A stretch of 64,000 nt of DNA from Tigriopus japonicus. Its lineage: Eukaryota; Arthropoda; Copepoda; Harpacticoida; Harpacticidae. The notes beneath the pieces were generated by a model. That model made no database searches, was not told the origin of the DNA, and saw nothing but the letters and a program-made list of their open reading frames with translations. Every line of letters starts with the position of its first letter. The stretch's first letter is position 1. This document shows, piece by piece, positions 11,501-22,100 of the stretch. Position numbers and translations under genes: made by a program. The stretch is from NCBI GenBank assembly GCA_010645155.1, contig JAAGOF010000288.1, forward strand, positions 288,386-352,385, read 5' to 3'.

Positions 11501-14500
11501 TCAAAATTCAAGTTTAACTTCTAAAATTTCTTAAGTCGTTTTTTAGAATTTGTGATGTCATATCTTCGGCCAAGTTTGAAATATTTTATGACGGTTCTCA
11601 CTTTTAAAGCCCAAAAAGCGAAATTTTAACGTTGAAAGAAGGAGAACTTAAGCAATAAAACTTACAACATACGACCAAAAAGGTAGCAACTTTATCTGAC
11701 TAATTTTGGAAAGAAAAGCTCTCCAAAATAAACTAGAATTGTTTTGCAGGAATCTCACAAGGTGTGTCTTCGTAATCTTTCGATAACCCTCCGTCAAGCT
11801 CCGACTCCAAATCTGAGTCATGAAGACCGCATTCGAAACGTGGAGAGTGGCCTTTCCAGAGCCCGAGAATCTGTTCAAATGGACACTTCAGACGGCCTCT
11901 CTTGGGCTGTTTTGGGCAATGCCTATCTGGCGCATTTCTTCACCATTTCACAGAATCCACGGACTTTGAAGCAAGCCATGTCGGCCTATAAACAAGCTGT
12001 AGGGAGTATGACCTTTTGGACTAGTGCACTTTAATAAAAGAGTACAATTATAAAGTGTGCCGTCTAGGTGGCGACAACTCCCACATTCTATGTGATGCAG
12101 AGATTTAAAGAAGCAATGATCATACATAATATTAAAGGGAATTTACCTACTATTGCAACCAAAACCATCCCAGGTCTATTGGCACCTGCGGCAGTGGTGC
12201 ATGATTATTTCTGATGGAATGAGCGAAGTGTGGTTACATAAAACTACCAGATGGCGCACTTTGTAAACCGTACTCAGTTATTATAGTGCACTAGTTTGGA
12301 TAGCTTTTTGTTAATTTCTCGGATTTGTTTTTAGGAAAAAGACTTGGTGGCGAAATCGTCACCAGATTTGTATTACAACAAAGGTGTGGTAAGTGAAATA
12401 TTGGAGACTCAAAGAATATGTATTTATAAATTTTAGAAATGAACACGGAAATCTTCATGGGCAATTCATTCGCATTAAGACTAGAAATGCAGATTTCTGG
12501 CAAACAAACCTAAGGTGTACTTTTAAGGAGATTTTAATTTATTTTAGGTTTTGGCGAATAAGAAAAACAAAATTGAAAAGGAGGTTTTTAATTGGAAAGG
12601 AAAACCCTTTTTTGGGGCTTGTAATCGGGTTTGCTGGGAAGCTGTATCGCTAATCAGATATTTTTTTTTTAATGCGAGTTCTAAGAAATAAGGACTCCAT
12701 GAATGGCTCAATTATCCCTTGAGAATTCAGTTAAAAAGTTTCAAGCAATTGCATCTACTTTGAGAAAGACCCATAAACTTGTTTTTAATGATAAATAGGG
12801 ACAAATTAAAACAAGCTTTTAGTTACCAAAAGTTCAAAAAACAGCCCAAAATCTTAAAATAAAATGCAGAAAAAGATCAAAAGCGCAGATAAAAACCAAA
12901 AAAGCAAATTAAATCTAAAGCAAATTAAATCTAAAAAACCAAAGGAAAACACAAATTTCTGAAACAGAAAGCATCAGACATTTTCTTGTCATATGCTTGT
13001 TTTTTTCAATCTTGAAGAGCAGAATTTAGATATTAAATTAGTAGTAATCAATACTATGCTAACCTTTGCTGGGAGCCATAGAGATTTTTAAATATGTTTA
13101 ACTTTCGTTGTTCGAAACGGTCTTTTTGTTTTGACTATGCAAGTGTTTTTTCAGAAAGGTAAGCAAACTGCAAAGAAGAAATCATGGGATCATGTTGGGA
13201 TGCAATCCAAGCTGAATATAAAAGTACTCAATAAATAGGGAACTTATATTGAGTTTTATTAAAACACTACACTAATTGTGATTGAAGTAGGAAAAAAACG
13301 TTGCTGTTGACAAACTATTCTTGAATTCAGTTATCTAAAAATATCCGAAGGACAATATTCAATGACATTTCCCCATTCTTGTGTCTTGTTTGATTTATAA
13401 AGATTGTCTGAAGTTTTGTGATGATGAGTGTTAAATCACATTTAGTTTTCAAATTTGGAAAAAAAATGTTATAAAAGTAAATATTTTAAAAGAAGAAATA
13501 GCAAATTCGCAGCAATTTGTACAATCTAGGACGAAAACGTAAAAAATCGTGCAAATAAAGGTGAAAAGTGCAAAAAGGCAAATAAATGTGTTTATGTTAC
13601 CAAAAATCTTTTTGCACTTTTTGCCCGTCCCTAATGATAAACGTCTAATCGGTATCAAGTTAAATAGCACTAGTGAATCCCATAAGTCCTTTCTCTGCAG
13701 ACCCTTAAGTATGAAGAAGACTATTCTGGAGCTCTTGAGTGCTTTGATCGAGCTTCTGCTCTGGATCCTGAATGGGAGAGTCCCAAAGACCATGCCAAGG
13801 CCTTATTCAAATGGCTTTGTGATCTCTACAGCCTTATTCAACAAAAAGGTTAGAGCTTTTTTCAGCCTAGAGTTAAAAACAAGCAAAATAGTTTCCCTCA
13901 GAAACGAAGATGATCTTCTATTTCAATAGGCAAGCTCAAAACCAAACGCTTCAATAGCCTAGTGGAAGGTATTCATTCAAAATCTTTGGGTCCATATGGT
14001 GGTGGCAAGTTCTTTCCTGCCAATGGGCCAAGTGTGGATCTGGAAGACATCCCTTTCGCCAAATTGTCCCCGGGACTCAACGACAAGAAAGTCATTCTGG
14101 GCAAAGTCATCTTCAGTCTACAATCCCTTGATGGGGTCCCATTGTAAGTGGTCAAGTATGAAAAGGCTGTATTAAGCGTGAATAATTCAAATAATATTTA
14201 AGTATTTGGCAAAATGTTCATGATATTTGGTAAAACTAGTTCTCTGTATGAATCAAACATGCAGAATTCCGACAACTTTGGGTCAAATGTTTTGATGAAC
14301 CATTCGTGTAGACCAGCCTTATTTTAAATATGATTGATCTCTTGGTTGAGGCTTTTTTAAAATGAAAATTGAAGTTCAAACCAACTTAGTATCTGGATTT
14401 CTGATTTGAGTCACGATCGTGATTCCAAGCAAATGGGCTTTAAAATCAGGTTATTCTTTTTGGGGGAAAATTAATAAAATTTTACTGCTTGCTTTTCCCA

Positions 14501-16125
14501 AAATGGTAATATGTGACTTGTTGAAATGTAAGAAAACACAAGTGGCATAAAAAACACATTTTATAATTTATTTCCTTCTGAAAAGCTTGTGAAATTTTTG
14601 CTTCGAATATCTAATTGTTTATTGTTTGGACCACTAATGCGCTATTCCCAACGAAATTGGTTGTTCTAAAATGTAGGCATTCATAAATTTCTCTGCATAC
14701 ACTAGTAAAAATGATTAATTTAACAGCACAAAAACTGGTTTTAACTTGTTAGGAAATAATCACATGTAGTCCGCAATTTACCACTCAAATACGTCATTTT
14801 TACCCCTGTCATGTGCAACAAAAGCCCCTAGGGTTTAAGAATTTCCAAATAAGTAAATTAATAAATTGATCATTCGTTTCAGCACGTTCTGTTTGGCTGA
14901 TCGTAGTGGCCATTGTATTGCTGTGAATTTGTATAACGTCTCCCCTGGCAAAGGTGTCATCATTGGCGACTCAGTGGCCATTGCTGAGCCCTACTTCTCC
15001 AAGATTTCAGTTATTCGTGACGACAAGGTATGTTAAGACAGAAATTTGAGCTTAAGTACCTCGTTGAACCATATAAAAAAGATGACAACTAAATACCGAA
15101 CCAAAATACCAAAGATCTAGAACTGGGGATTTTGTGGAGAGAGAAGATAGGGATGTGTTTGCGTTAGCTGATACCGCTCAACGAAACTCATTTATCTCGA
15201 AACCTCGACTAGTGAGGTTAGTCACCTCTTGCACGACAAGGATTTTGAAAAATCTCCGTCTTCTTTCTCGTTTTGATTCATAGCGGATGATTTCAATCAG
15301 ATTGAATGATGTTGCAATTTAAAAGAGCCTGAAAGTTTAGTGCAAGAAAAAAGAAACATCGAAAATTAATCGGTTTGCTTTTTTTCATTTCATTGAATGA
15401 TAACATACATATTTGACCTATGAATTTTCATACAATCTGTCATGGCAAATGAATTGAACATTAAATTATCTTAAAATGCAATTATTTTTATTGAAATTTA
15501 TTTCAAGATATTTCAAAATCTAAACATTTTGCAATGGCGTAAAGTATTCTCGCAATAACAAACAACTTATTTTCCAACTCCTGACAAACTAACTTAAGCA
15601 TTTCTGTCATTTCTAATGACGTGATTACGCAACACGTTTTATGTCGCAATTCAAGGCAAACTTCAAAGTCATAGATACAATTTTTCTTTTGGTTTCTCCG
15701 AGCTTTTCCCTATTTCCATTGGAGGTCTGCACAAGAGGTTGCGAGGTTGCACATCTATGATATCGAAGTTTGTCTTGAACTGCGATGTGAAACGTGTCTT
15801 GTAACGGAACCTTAAGGAGAAATTCTCGTGCCAGGAGAAAGAAAAACACACGCAGAATGTCTTCTTTTCATTTTTTGTTAAATTGATCAAACTAGGTTGA
15901 TTTTCGGTTCATTCCAGATTTGACACAAAACACAAAGGATAAATGTTCTGCTTGGTTTCGTTTGTTTTGCCAAGTTTCTAAATATGTTTTTTTTTCTTTT
16001 TTTAGACAATATATTTCGACTTGGTTCGTGTTGAAAGTCCTCTAGTCCTGGTGATCAATGGCAAGAAAGCATCACAAGACTTTCAAGCTGGCATCCAAAT
16101 GTCGACTTTCACCAAGAGTAGCTGA
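5575..16125 (+). CDS. TTC5: Tetratricopeptide repeat protein 5 (STRAP), complete, nine exons
   Basis: Exons: 5575-5634, 7198-7330, 7822-8057, 11750-11998, 12335-12388, 13701-13848, 13930-14143, 14883-15027 and 16006-16125, all GT-AG and in phase, 452 residues (vertebrate TTC5 is about 440). Residues 28-38 (DLYSFRDLFFE) match the family's N-terminal signature. TPR helices cover about 75-275 (for example KAWNELGECHWKRGD and SALDPEW). Residues from about 300 to 452 form the C-terminal OB-fold domain, with KVILGKVIFSL, GVIIGDSVAIAEP and SPLVLVINGK. In animals TTC5 is a p300/JMY cofactor in stress responses. It also binds nascent tubulin chains on the ribosome to trigger tubulin mRNA decay. Here those roles are assigned by orthology. 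The short first exon (20 residues) was chosen because it is phase 0, has a good donor (GAG|GTAATT) and gives the expected N-terminal length; it is the least certain exon. Transposons fill introns 2, 3, 4 and 5. Confidence 0.92.
7363..7762. repeat. Inverted-repeat element in TTC5 intron 2
   Basis: The ends are reverse complements: AAGCTTACAAATCCACCAAT on the left and ATTGGCAAGTTTTTGTAAGC on the right, each followed inward by a CCAATAGATGG-type block. The inner part (about 7466-7640) resembles the element family at 29794-30141, so this may be a composite. It accounts for 400 of the 491 bp of this intron. A related end recurs near 8287. Confidence 0.65.
8358..8524. repeat. Dispersed repeat, family Q, copy 1
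   Basis: Begins GGCACTGTTAGGCAGGAAAC and contains an internal hairpin of GGTGGGTGG and CCACCC. A diverged copy in the same orientation is at 27289-27468. No coding potential. Confidence 0.6.
8531..8692. repeat. Partial copy of the GATGTGTTTCGA repeat
   Basis: Shares GATGTGTTT, GGGAGTGCTGCCA, AAAAGACCTAA and CACTTGAACTAGTTC in order with the reverse complements of 56696-56990 and 57329-57627. The remainder of the repeat is missing here. Confidence 0.6.
9160..9388. repeat. Minisatellite, roughly 18-21-bp units
   Basis: About a dozen tandem units of two types. The first half has GGGAAAAAGTGAGATGTT and the second half GGGCAATAAAGTAAGTTGTA. The open frame that crosses it on the minus strand is only the repeat translated (repeated HFFPTS-like units). 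It lies in TTC5 intron 3. Confidence 0.9.
9501..9688 (-). mobile_element. tRNA-derived SINE, family 1, copy A
   Basis: Read on the minus strand, the head (about 9688 down to 9610) is tRNA-like: GGGGAGATGG, an A-box-like TGTAGCGCAGTTGATTAACG and a B box GGTTCGATCCC, closing with AGGTCTCCC that pairs with the start. A non-tRNA body follows, ending near the motif GCAATAAACATT. The second copy at 22990-23194 shares head and body, so this is a SINE rather than a tRNA gene. Confidence 0.85.
9991..11074. mobile_element. hAT-like non-autonomous element, TAGGGACGGGC family, copy 1
   Basis: Terminal inverted repeats TAGGGACGGGCAGAAAGTGC and (right end) TTTGCCCGTCCCTA continue inward to shared TTACCAAAA blocks. 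It is flanked by an exact 8-bp duplication ATTATTAC (9983-9990 and 11075-11082), as expected for hAT transposition. From 10030 to 10210 there is a degenerate tandem array of AAGTGCAAATAAATGTCAAA-like units. No transposase ORF. It lies in TTC5 intron 3. Confidence 0.9.
11100..11260. repeat. Dispersed repeat, family T, copy 1
   Basis: Contains ACCGCTGCAAGGAATGTGAT, TATACGAAATTTGGTCTACC and GGGTTTATCAGG. The same blocks occur in reverse at 28315-28475 and in part at 55185-55310. No ORF, and element ends not resolved. Confidence 0.6.
12021..12294. mobile_element. MITE, family S (CTAGTGCACT ends), making up most of TTC5 intron 4
   Basis: Ends are CTAGTGCACTTTAATAAAAG on the left and TTATTATAGTGCACTAG on the right, with a second inner inverted block (AAAGTGTGCCGTCTAG with AGATGGCGCACTTT). 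TTTGGA flanks both ends (12015-12020 and 12295-12300). The intron is 336 bp (11999-12334), so without the 274-bp insert and one TTTGGA it would be about 56 bp. Confidence 0.82.
12796..13633. mobile_element. hAT-like element, TAGGGACGGGC family, copy 2
   Basis: The right end (TTTTTGCCCGTCCCTA) matches copy 1. The left end begins TAGGGAC and carries the same TTTTAGTTACCAAAAGTT block. Exact 8-bp target duplication ATGATAAA at 12788-12795 and 13634-13641. Located in TTC5 intron 5. No transposase. Confidence 0.9.
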
Positions 16126-16137
16126 TCAAACGATGCC

Positions 16138-16143
16138 AATAAA
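16138..16143 (+). terminator. Poly(A) signal of TTC5
   Basis: AATAAA begins 13 bp after the TTC5 stop codon (ends 16125). Cleavage would be expected roughly 10-30 bp downstream, in the 40-bp gap shared with the opposing gene. Confidence 0.75.
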
Positions 16144-16185
16144 AACTAACTCAATACTCAAACCAAGCAAGCTGATCACATGTGC

Positions 16186-16191
16186 TTTATT
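16186..16191 (-). terminator. Poly(A) signal of the M13 peptidase gene
   Basis: AATAAA on the minus strand, 5 bp past the TAA stop (16197-16199). It points at the TTC5 signal 42 bp away, so the two transcripts must end in the same short interval or overlap by a few tens of bases. Confidence 0.75.
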
Positions 16192-16196
16192 ACATT

Positions 16197-19100
16197 TTAC
16201 CACAAGACACATTTGTTGGGACGGTTCATATTGGAGTCGGCAGGGCAATTAAAGGCCTCTACAAAGTCCGGCGAGTTGGAAACGGGGCCCCAAACGCGGA
16301 ATTTTCCGGGCGAGTGAGGGTCAGTCAGGACTTGGTTCAACAAACCAGCGTTGGTTTGCTTTTCACACCAAACCTATGTAGTAAAAGAAAGAAAGTGCAT
16401 TAACTGAGTATTGTTAGAGGAAGGGTTTTGCACCCCTATAAAAAAATATTGCGGATGTTTTGTGTGCGTCAAGGTATGAAAATGGAATGCTTCCAGAGTT
16501 GACTTGAATCCAATTTTAAGGCATTGCAGACATTATTTGCAAAAATGTTTTTGCCCGAGATCTAGTCTTCTGAATTGTCATATTAGAAAGCAGATAGAAA
16601 TATTGTTTAATTTAGCTATAATGAGAAATGCAGGGGGAGGTTTGAGTGATCTCTTCAAAAATCTTATCGCGGGCGGATGAAAGAAGAGAAAAGGCTTGTT
16701 TGGCAACAGTGGGTGGCTCGTGAGAATTTGGGCAGTTTAAGGGTTTTTGCAATTTACAGACCGCCCTTGTGAATTAGATGCCATGAAAAATGTCGAATTG
16801 CAAGTTTGAACACCTTTGGTTAGGATTTTGGAAAAAACGCACACTTTATTTGCTCGTTCTTGCACGAGAAAATTCTCAACAAAAGGCCACTTTTCTTCAA
16901 TATCACAGGTCTTTTTTAAGTGCTTGCCATTTTTTAATCAAAAGAATAATTTTGCAAATTCTAACAAAACCGAGAGTCAAAATGTCCAAACTTGCAATTC
17001 GACATTTTTTGTAGCATCTAAGTCATAAGGTGGTCTGTAAAACGCGAAAACCCTTGCACTGACCAAAATCTTACATTGACCAACAAGCCTTTTCTCTTCT
17101 TTCATCCGCCCGCGATAAGATTTTTGAAGAGATCACTTAAACCTCCCCCTGCATGCCTCATTGCGATTTGAAAATATGAGGGCCAATTTTCATTGAAATT
17201 TCCACCAATCTTTTAAATTATGTAGATTATCTAACCCTTTGTGATCGGCACAAATCAAACTTCGTCTTCAAATCTTGAAAAAAATATCTTTCAAATCCTC
17301 CCCCCAAAAAACAAAATGGCCTGTTCTCCAGTTTGAATATTGTTAGTCAAATACGGTGACAAAAGCAAAAATTAAGGCGAAAAGTTCAAAAAGACAGAAA
17401 ATAAGATTATGACCAAAAACATTTTGGTGATTTTTGCCCGTCCCTACCGATGACTCAACTTGATTTTTAAGTTTTTAAACACAATAGCATGGTGGATGAA
17501 CTCCAAACGACTCAAAGTATGAAAATAAATCTATTTCAAGACCTAAGTTAGTAGTTCAGCAACAAGTTTAAGTTTAGGATAGCTGTAAAATCGATTTTCC
17601 CCCTTGTTTTTTTTGCCACCATTTAGTCACGAAAAAATGAAACACTGATTAAATTCTCTTGTGCGAAGGCATAACCAAAATCAAAATTCTTGCCAAAATT
17701 TTGACCGAAATTATCGCTACAAAAAAGGTTTTTGTAGTGTGGTCACTAAATTCGTTAGCAACTCAACTGTCAATCACTTTGGCCAACGATTTTCCGTACC
17801 TGCGCATAAGCGATGAAGAACATCTGTTCGCTGGTGAACGACTCCAATCCTGGAAGAGGTCCTTCAGCTCCTAAGCTTTCAACCGAGTTCCTGTAAGCTC
17901 TGAAAGCCTCGTGAAGACCACCGTTATCAGCAACATTCTCGCCTTGAGTGGATTTACCGTTCACCTGAAAGTTTGTCAAAGATTTCATGAAAGTTTGAAT
18001 CACACTTTTGAGCACCCTTGCAACTTGTTTCTATTTCGAAATGATTTCGACTATTAGATTTGGACAATCTTTTTTTTATTTTGTTCCATATGGAATTAAT
18101 ATTTAAGGATTGACTTATTCATGGACATTTCATTATTTATTGAAAATTTCAAAAGAAAATAAACCCACAGCACTGATGGTTTCGCAAATAAATATGTTAT
18201 ATCCCAGGGGTAGGCAACCGGTGGGCCGCGGCCCACATGGGGCCCAAGGGTGGTGTTTGATGGGCCCCTGACAACATGCAATCAAATTTGGTGGCCCCTG
18301 ACCCAAAAAGTGGTTGCCGACCCCTGTTTTATCCATTTAACAATTTCGGAACATTTTTCGTTGATGAATCTCAACTTCCCGCTACTTTAAATTTCCAATA
18401 TGTTATTGCTTTCGGCTACAAAAAAAATAAAATAATAATTGTTAAAACTCTAAAATTTGATTTTTTTTCTTTTAAGTGGTCTTTATTACAGTGAAATGCT
18501 ACAAAACTTTGAAACATAGAGTTCTTAAAATGTATTTCCCATGATTGTTTTTCCTTCAAGACAAATAAAATTGTGAGCAATCAAAATAGATTTTGGCGAA
18601 CCAACGCCAAAATCTAACAGTGGGCTCATGGAACAGTTTCAGTACAACGATTTGTGCTAGGTTGTACTCTATCTACAATAAATCTCAATTCTCACAACAA
18701 TACGCCTGGAATCATTTTAAAACTTACATGGACATCCTCGCCCAATTCTTCCAAATAGTAGCCATCATATTGGTCAATGTAACACTGAACTTGATCAGCA
18801 AAGGCATTGATCGTCTCGTCTGACCACCACTGTTTAATACTACCAGTTCCATCATATTGCCGTCCTAAAATAAACAAGGTTTATTTTCTAGTTGTTAGAC
18901 CCTCAGGAAAATAAACATCAATAAGAATACCTTGATCATCAAATCCGTGAGTGATTTCATGACCCATCACAACACCAATGGCACCGTAATTCAAGTATCT
19001 GTGATGGATTAAAACTAAGTTAAAATAAGCCGCTTTTTTCACAACCTAGTATTTTTGCTTCTTGTGGTTTACCTTGGGTATCCCTTGCCAAAGAATGGGG

Positions 19101-22100
19101 CTTGCAAAATGCCAGCAGGGAAAGCTGAAAGAAAATGAGATAGATGAAGGCTCATTCAATTTCACTCTACTTCAGAAATGCATTCACACTTTATCCAGAT
19201 AATGAGTTATAAAACAGTTGCACGGAGTTGCATCCACATATCATTAAGGACAGATTCTAGACTTGTAGAGCCAACGTTTTGCAAGAGTCCTCACACCTTG
19301 AGTACAAGTTGTCATTCTACATATTGACATTGTGTCCTCCTCCCCAACTGTTTCATTTGTTCTTGTCACACAAACTAGACTACCATCCATTGGATTCTCT
19401 TGAGATAACTCCAGAAGAATGGGAAGTAGAACAGTTCCGTACAAAACCAGATTTTGTGGCAGGGAGTGATCAAAAACAAAGGAGCGAAAAACCCACCCAA
19501 GGATCAGGATTCTAGGCATCGTTGTCAATCAACAATATCACAGTTAGACAACCAGTATAAATACCAATGGGCAACAAGGCAACAGTATCAGTTGAACATC
19601 CTCAACCGCACAATCATCATGAAGGTAAACTAAAGCGGGCCATTTCAAAAAGCCCGCCTTGTCTCTAATCAGCTTCCTTTCATATTCTAGACCTTTGTTG
19701 CCGCCCTTGGCCTTGCTGCCCTCGCTGCTGCTGATAACGCACCCTCTTATGAGCCCAGATATCAGCCCAGCTACCAACCCAGTTACAAGCAGCCTGCTTA
19801 CCCCGAAGAGCCCGCCTCTTACCAATACAACTACGAGGTCCGTGATGAATATGCCGGTCTGAACTTTGATGCCAATGAGGCTCGTGAGGGATACAACACC
19901 AATGGCGGATACAATGTGCTCCTCCCTGACGGTCGCACCCAGAAGGTGGCCTACACCGTTGAGGGTGATGCCGGTTATGTGGCTGATGTCCAATACGAAG
20001 GAGAGGCCAAGTACGAGCCCCACCAACCCAAATATGAGCCTAAGTATGAGCCCAAGTACCAGCCATACCAACCCAAGTATGAACCCAAGTATGCCCCCAC
20101 CTACCCTCCTCCATCTTACAACTAAGAAGTTGGTCCGATCTCTTATTTATTTCTCTATTTATTATCAAGAAATAAAAGATCAAAGCCTTTCTAAAACAAA
20201 CGATAGTCATGAACAGCATTTTTGAACATTTCTAGCCCTTTTTTAAATCCTCTGAAACATGATTCTTAAACGTGATTGCTGTAATTAAATCAATCAAGAA
20301 GCAAGGAAATCATGGAGTGGGAGGCTAGCAATGAGAATTATGATTTCCAGGAGAAACGAACCATTTGCGTTCTTCTGCAAATGAGACCTGGCTTCCATTG
20401 AGAAGGACACGTAGTTCAAATTTCAGCCCAATCGAATGTCGGAGTGAAAAGTTATGCCTTCTCAAACTTATGTACTGAATGTATGTAATGTAGAGAGAGA
20501 ATATCAGTACTTATGTACTGAAGAGAGCATAGAATGAATGAAGTCGCCCTTTTGTGGTAAAACGATTACCACAAAAGGGCTAGTTCATTCATTCTCGGTA
20601 GGATTTGCACAGAACTTTGAGTGAACATAACTTTTGTCTCCGACGTTCGATTGAGCTGAAAATTGAAATACGGATTCTTGTTAACATATGCAAGGTCTCA
20701 TTTGCAGAAGAACGTTATTGAATTGTTCTTACTGGAAATCATTATTCTCATTGCTAGCCTCCCACTTCATGATTCCAGTGCTTCTTGAATCAATGTATTT
20801 CGATTATTGCTAAGCGCAAACGGAACAATGATTCCGTTCAATAGAAACCCCATGCCTCATAAGCATATTGAACTGTCAAGCGGCATCATACATTATTATA
20901 ACGGGATATTCGTACTGAATACAGCTGTTGAAGTTGTTTAAAGTCAAACGTAGATGTCGCCTCACTTGGTAGGTCGAGAGGAGTATTTTGCCAAAGAATT
21001 CTTATTAGATTTGAGATCTCAAATTGTAACTATCGAATTTAAATTATATCAATTTGATGAATAGATGTTGTTGTATCATAAATTATGGTCAAAAAATTGA
21101 CAAATTTGCACAGAGTATATAACTGACAAAGTGCTTTTACAAAATAAGCCAAACTTTTTTCCGTTGTAATTGCGTGAATACAGAAATATTATTGCGATCC
21201 GGTAGGGAATGTACTAAACTAGAATCAGCACAACTGTAGGTGGATTAATTTTTTTCCATAACTTGGAAGAGCCGAGGCGAAAATGTCAAACTTTGTATTG
21301 TAATTGGTTGAGAAATTGAAGCACGAGCATCGAAGTGGTCATGCTCAGGTCACCGAAACTAAGAAAGATCTGATCTAAAGTCTCGAGTCGCATGACAGAA
21401 ACAACAATTTTCTTGGAGCAACCTTTCCTAACCCAAAAGCAATTCCAATCATTGATTGGTCGATTTCGGAATTCAAAACCTTAACGGAGTCCAATCGAAC
21501 GACTTTGGCCCCGCTCACGGAAGAAATGATCTACAAATATATCCTTGATAGGCTTGGTTTCATTCTCTTATGAAACGTCCCTATTTTGAGTTGGCACTAT
21601 TTTGATTCCCTCGCTCTATTGTGGACAAACTCTCTTTCGATCCACTCTAATCTCATAGGATCCCCTCTCAAGTATCTAGCAGAAACTGTCTCTTGATTGA
21701 ATGTTTCAAATATGAAGCAAAATGTGAATGGCAAAAGGTATGTTGCACTGAAGTGTCGTTAAGTGTTCAGCGGAAATCACAAAACCTCCAATGAAGTAGA
21801 CTTCCTTTTCCGGCAACAAGTCGGTTAGAGAACGCTAACCACAAAACATCGCGTAAGTGTTTCAATCGCTGTATTAAAATATTGTTCCATTAGTATTTAG
21901 GCATATCCTTACCTCAGGGTAATTGCTACAAAGTAAACACGTTGCCATAGCACTTGATTTAACTTAAATGCTAAAGTGGTATTGAAATACAAAAATGTTT
22001 CAATGATTCAAAAATGTAAAGCAACTAGATCTTGCGTTTGGTCGAGTGTTTAGAAAGCTAATGAGCACGTGCTGATTTGTAGAAATTATAAATATGATCG

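Noticed and set aside
19544..20071. Minus-strand 175-codon hydrophobic frame
   Set aside because: It is the antisense of the cuticle exon, whose coding strand has a signal peptide, RR domain, promoter and poly(A) signal.
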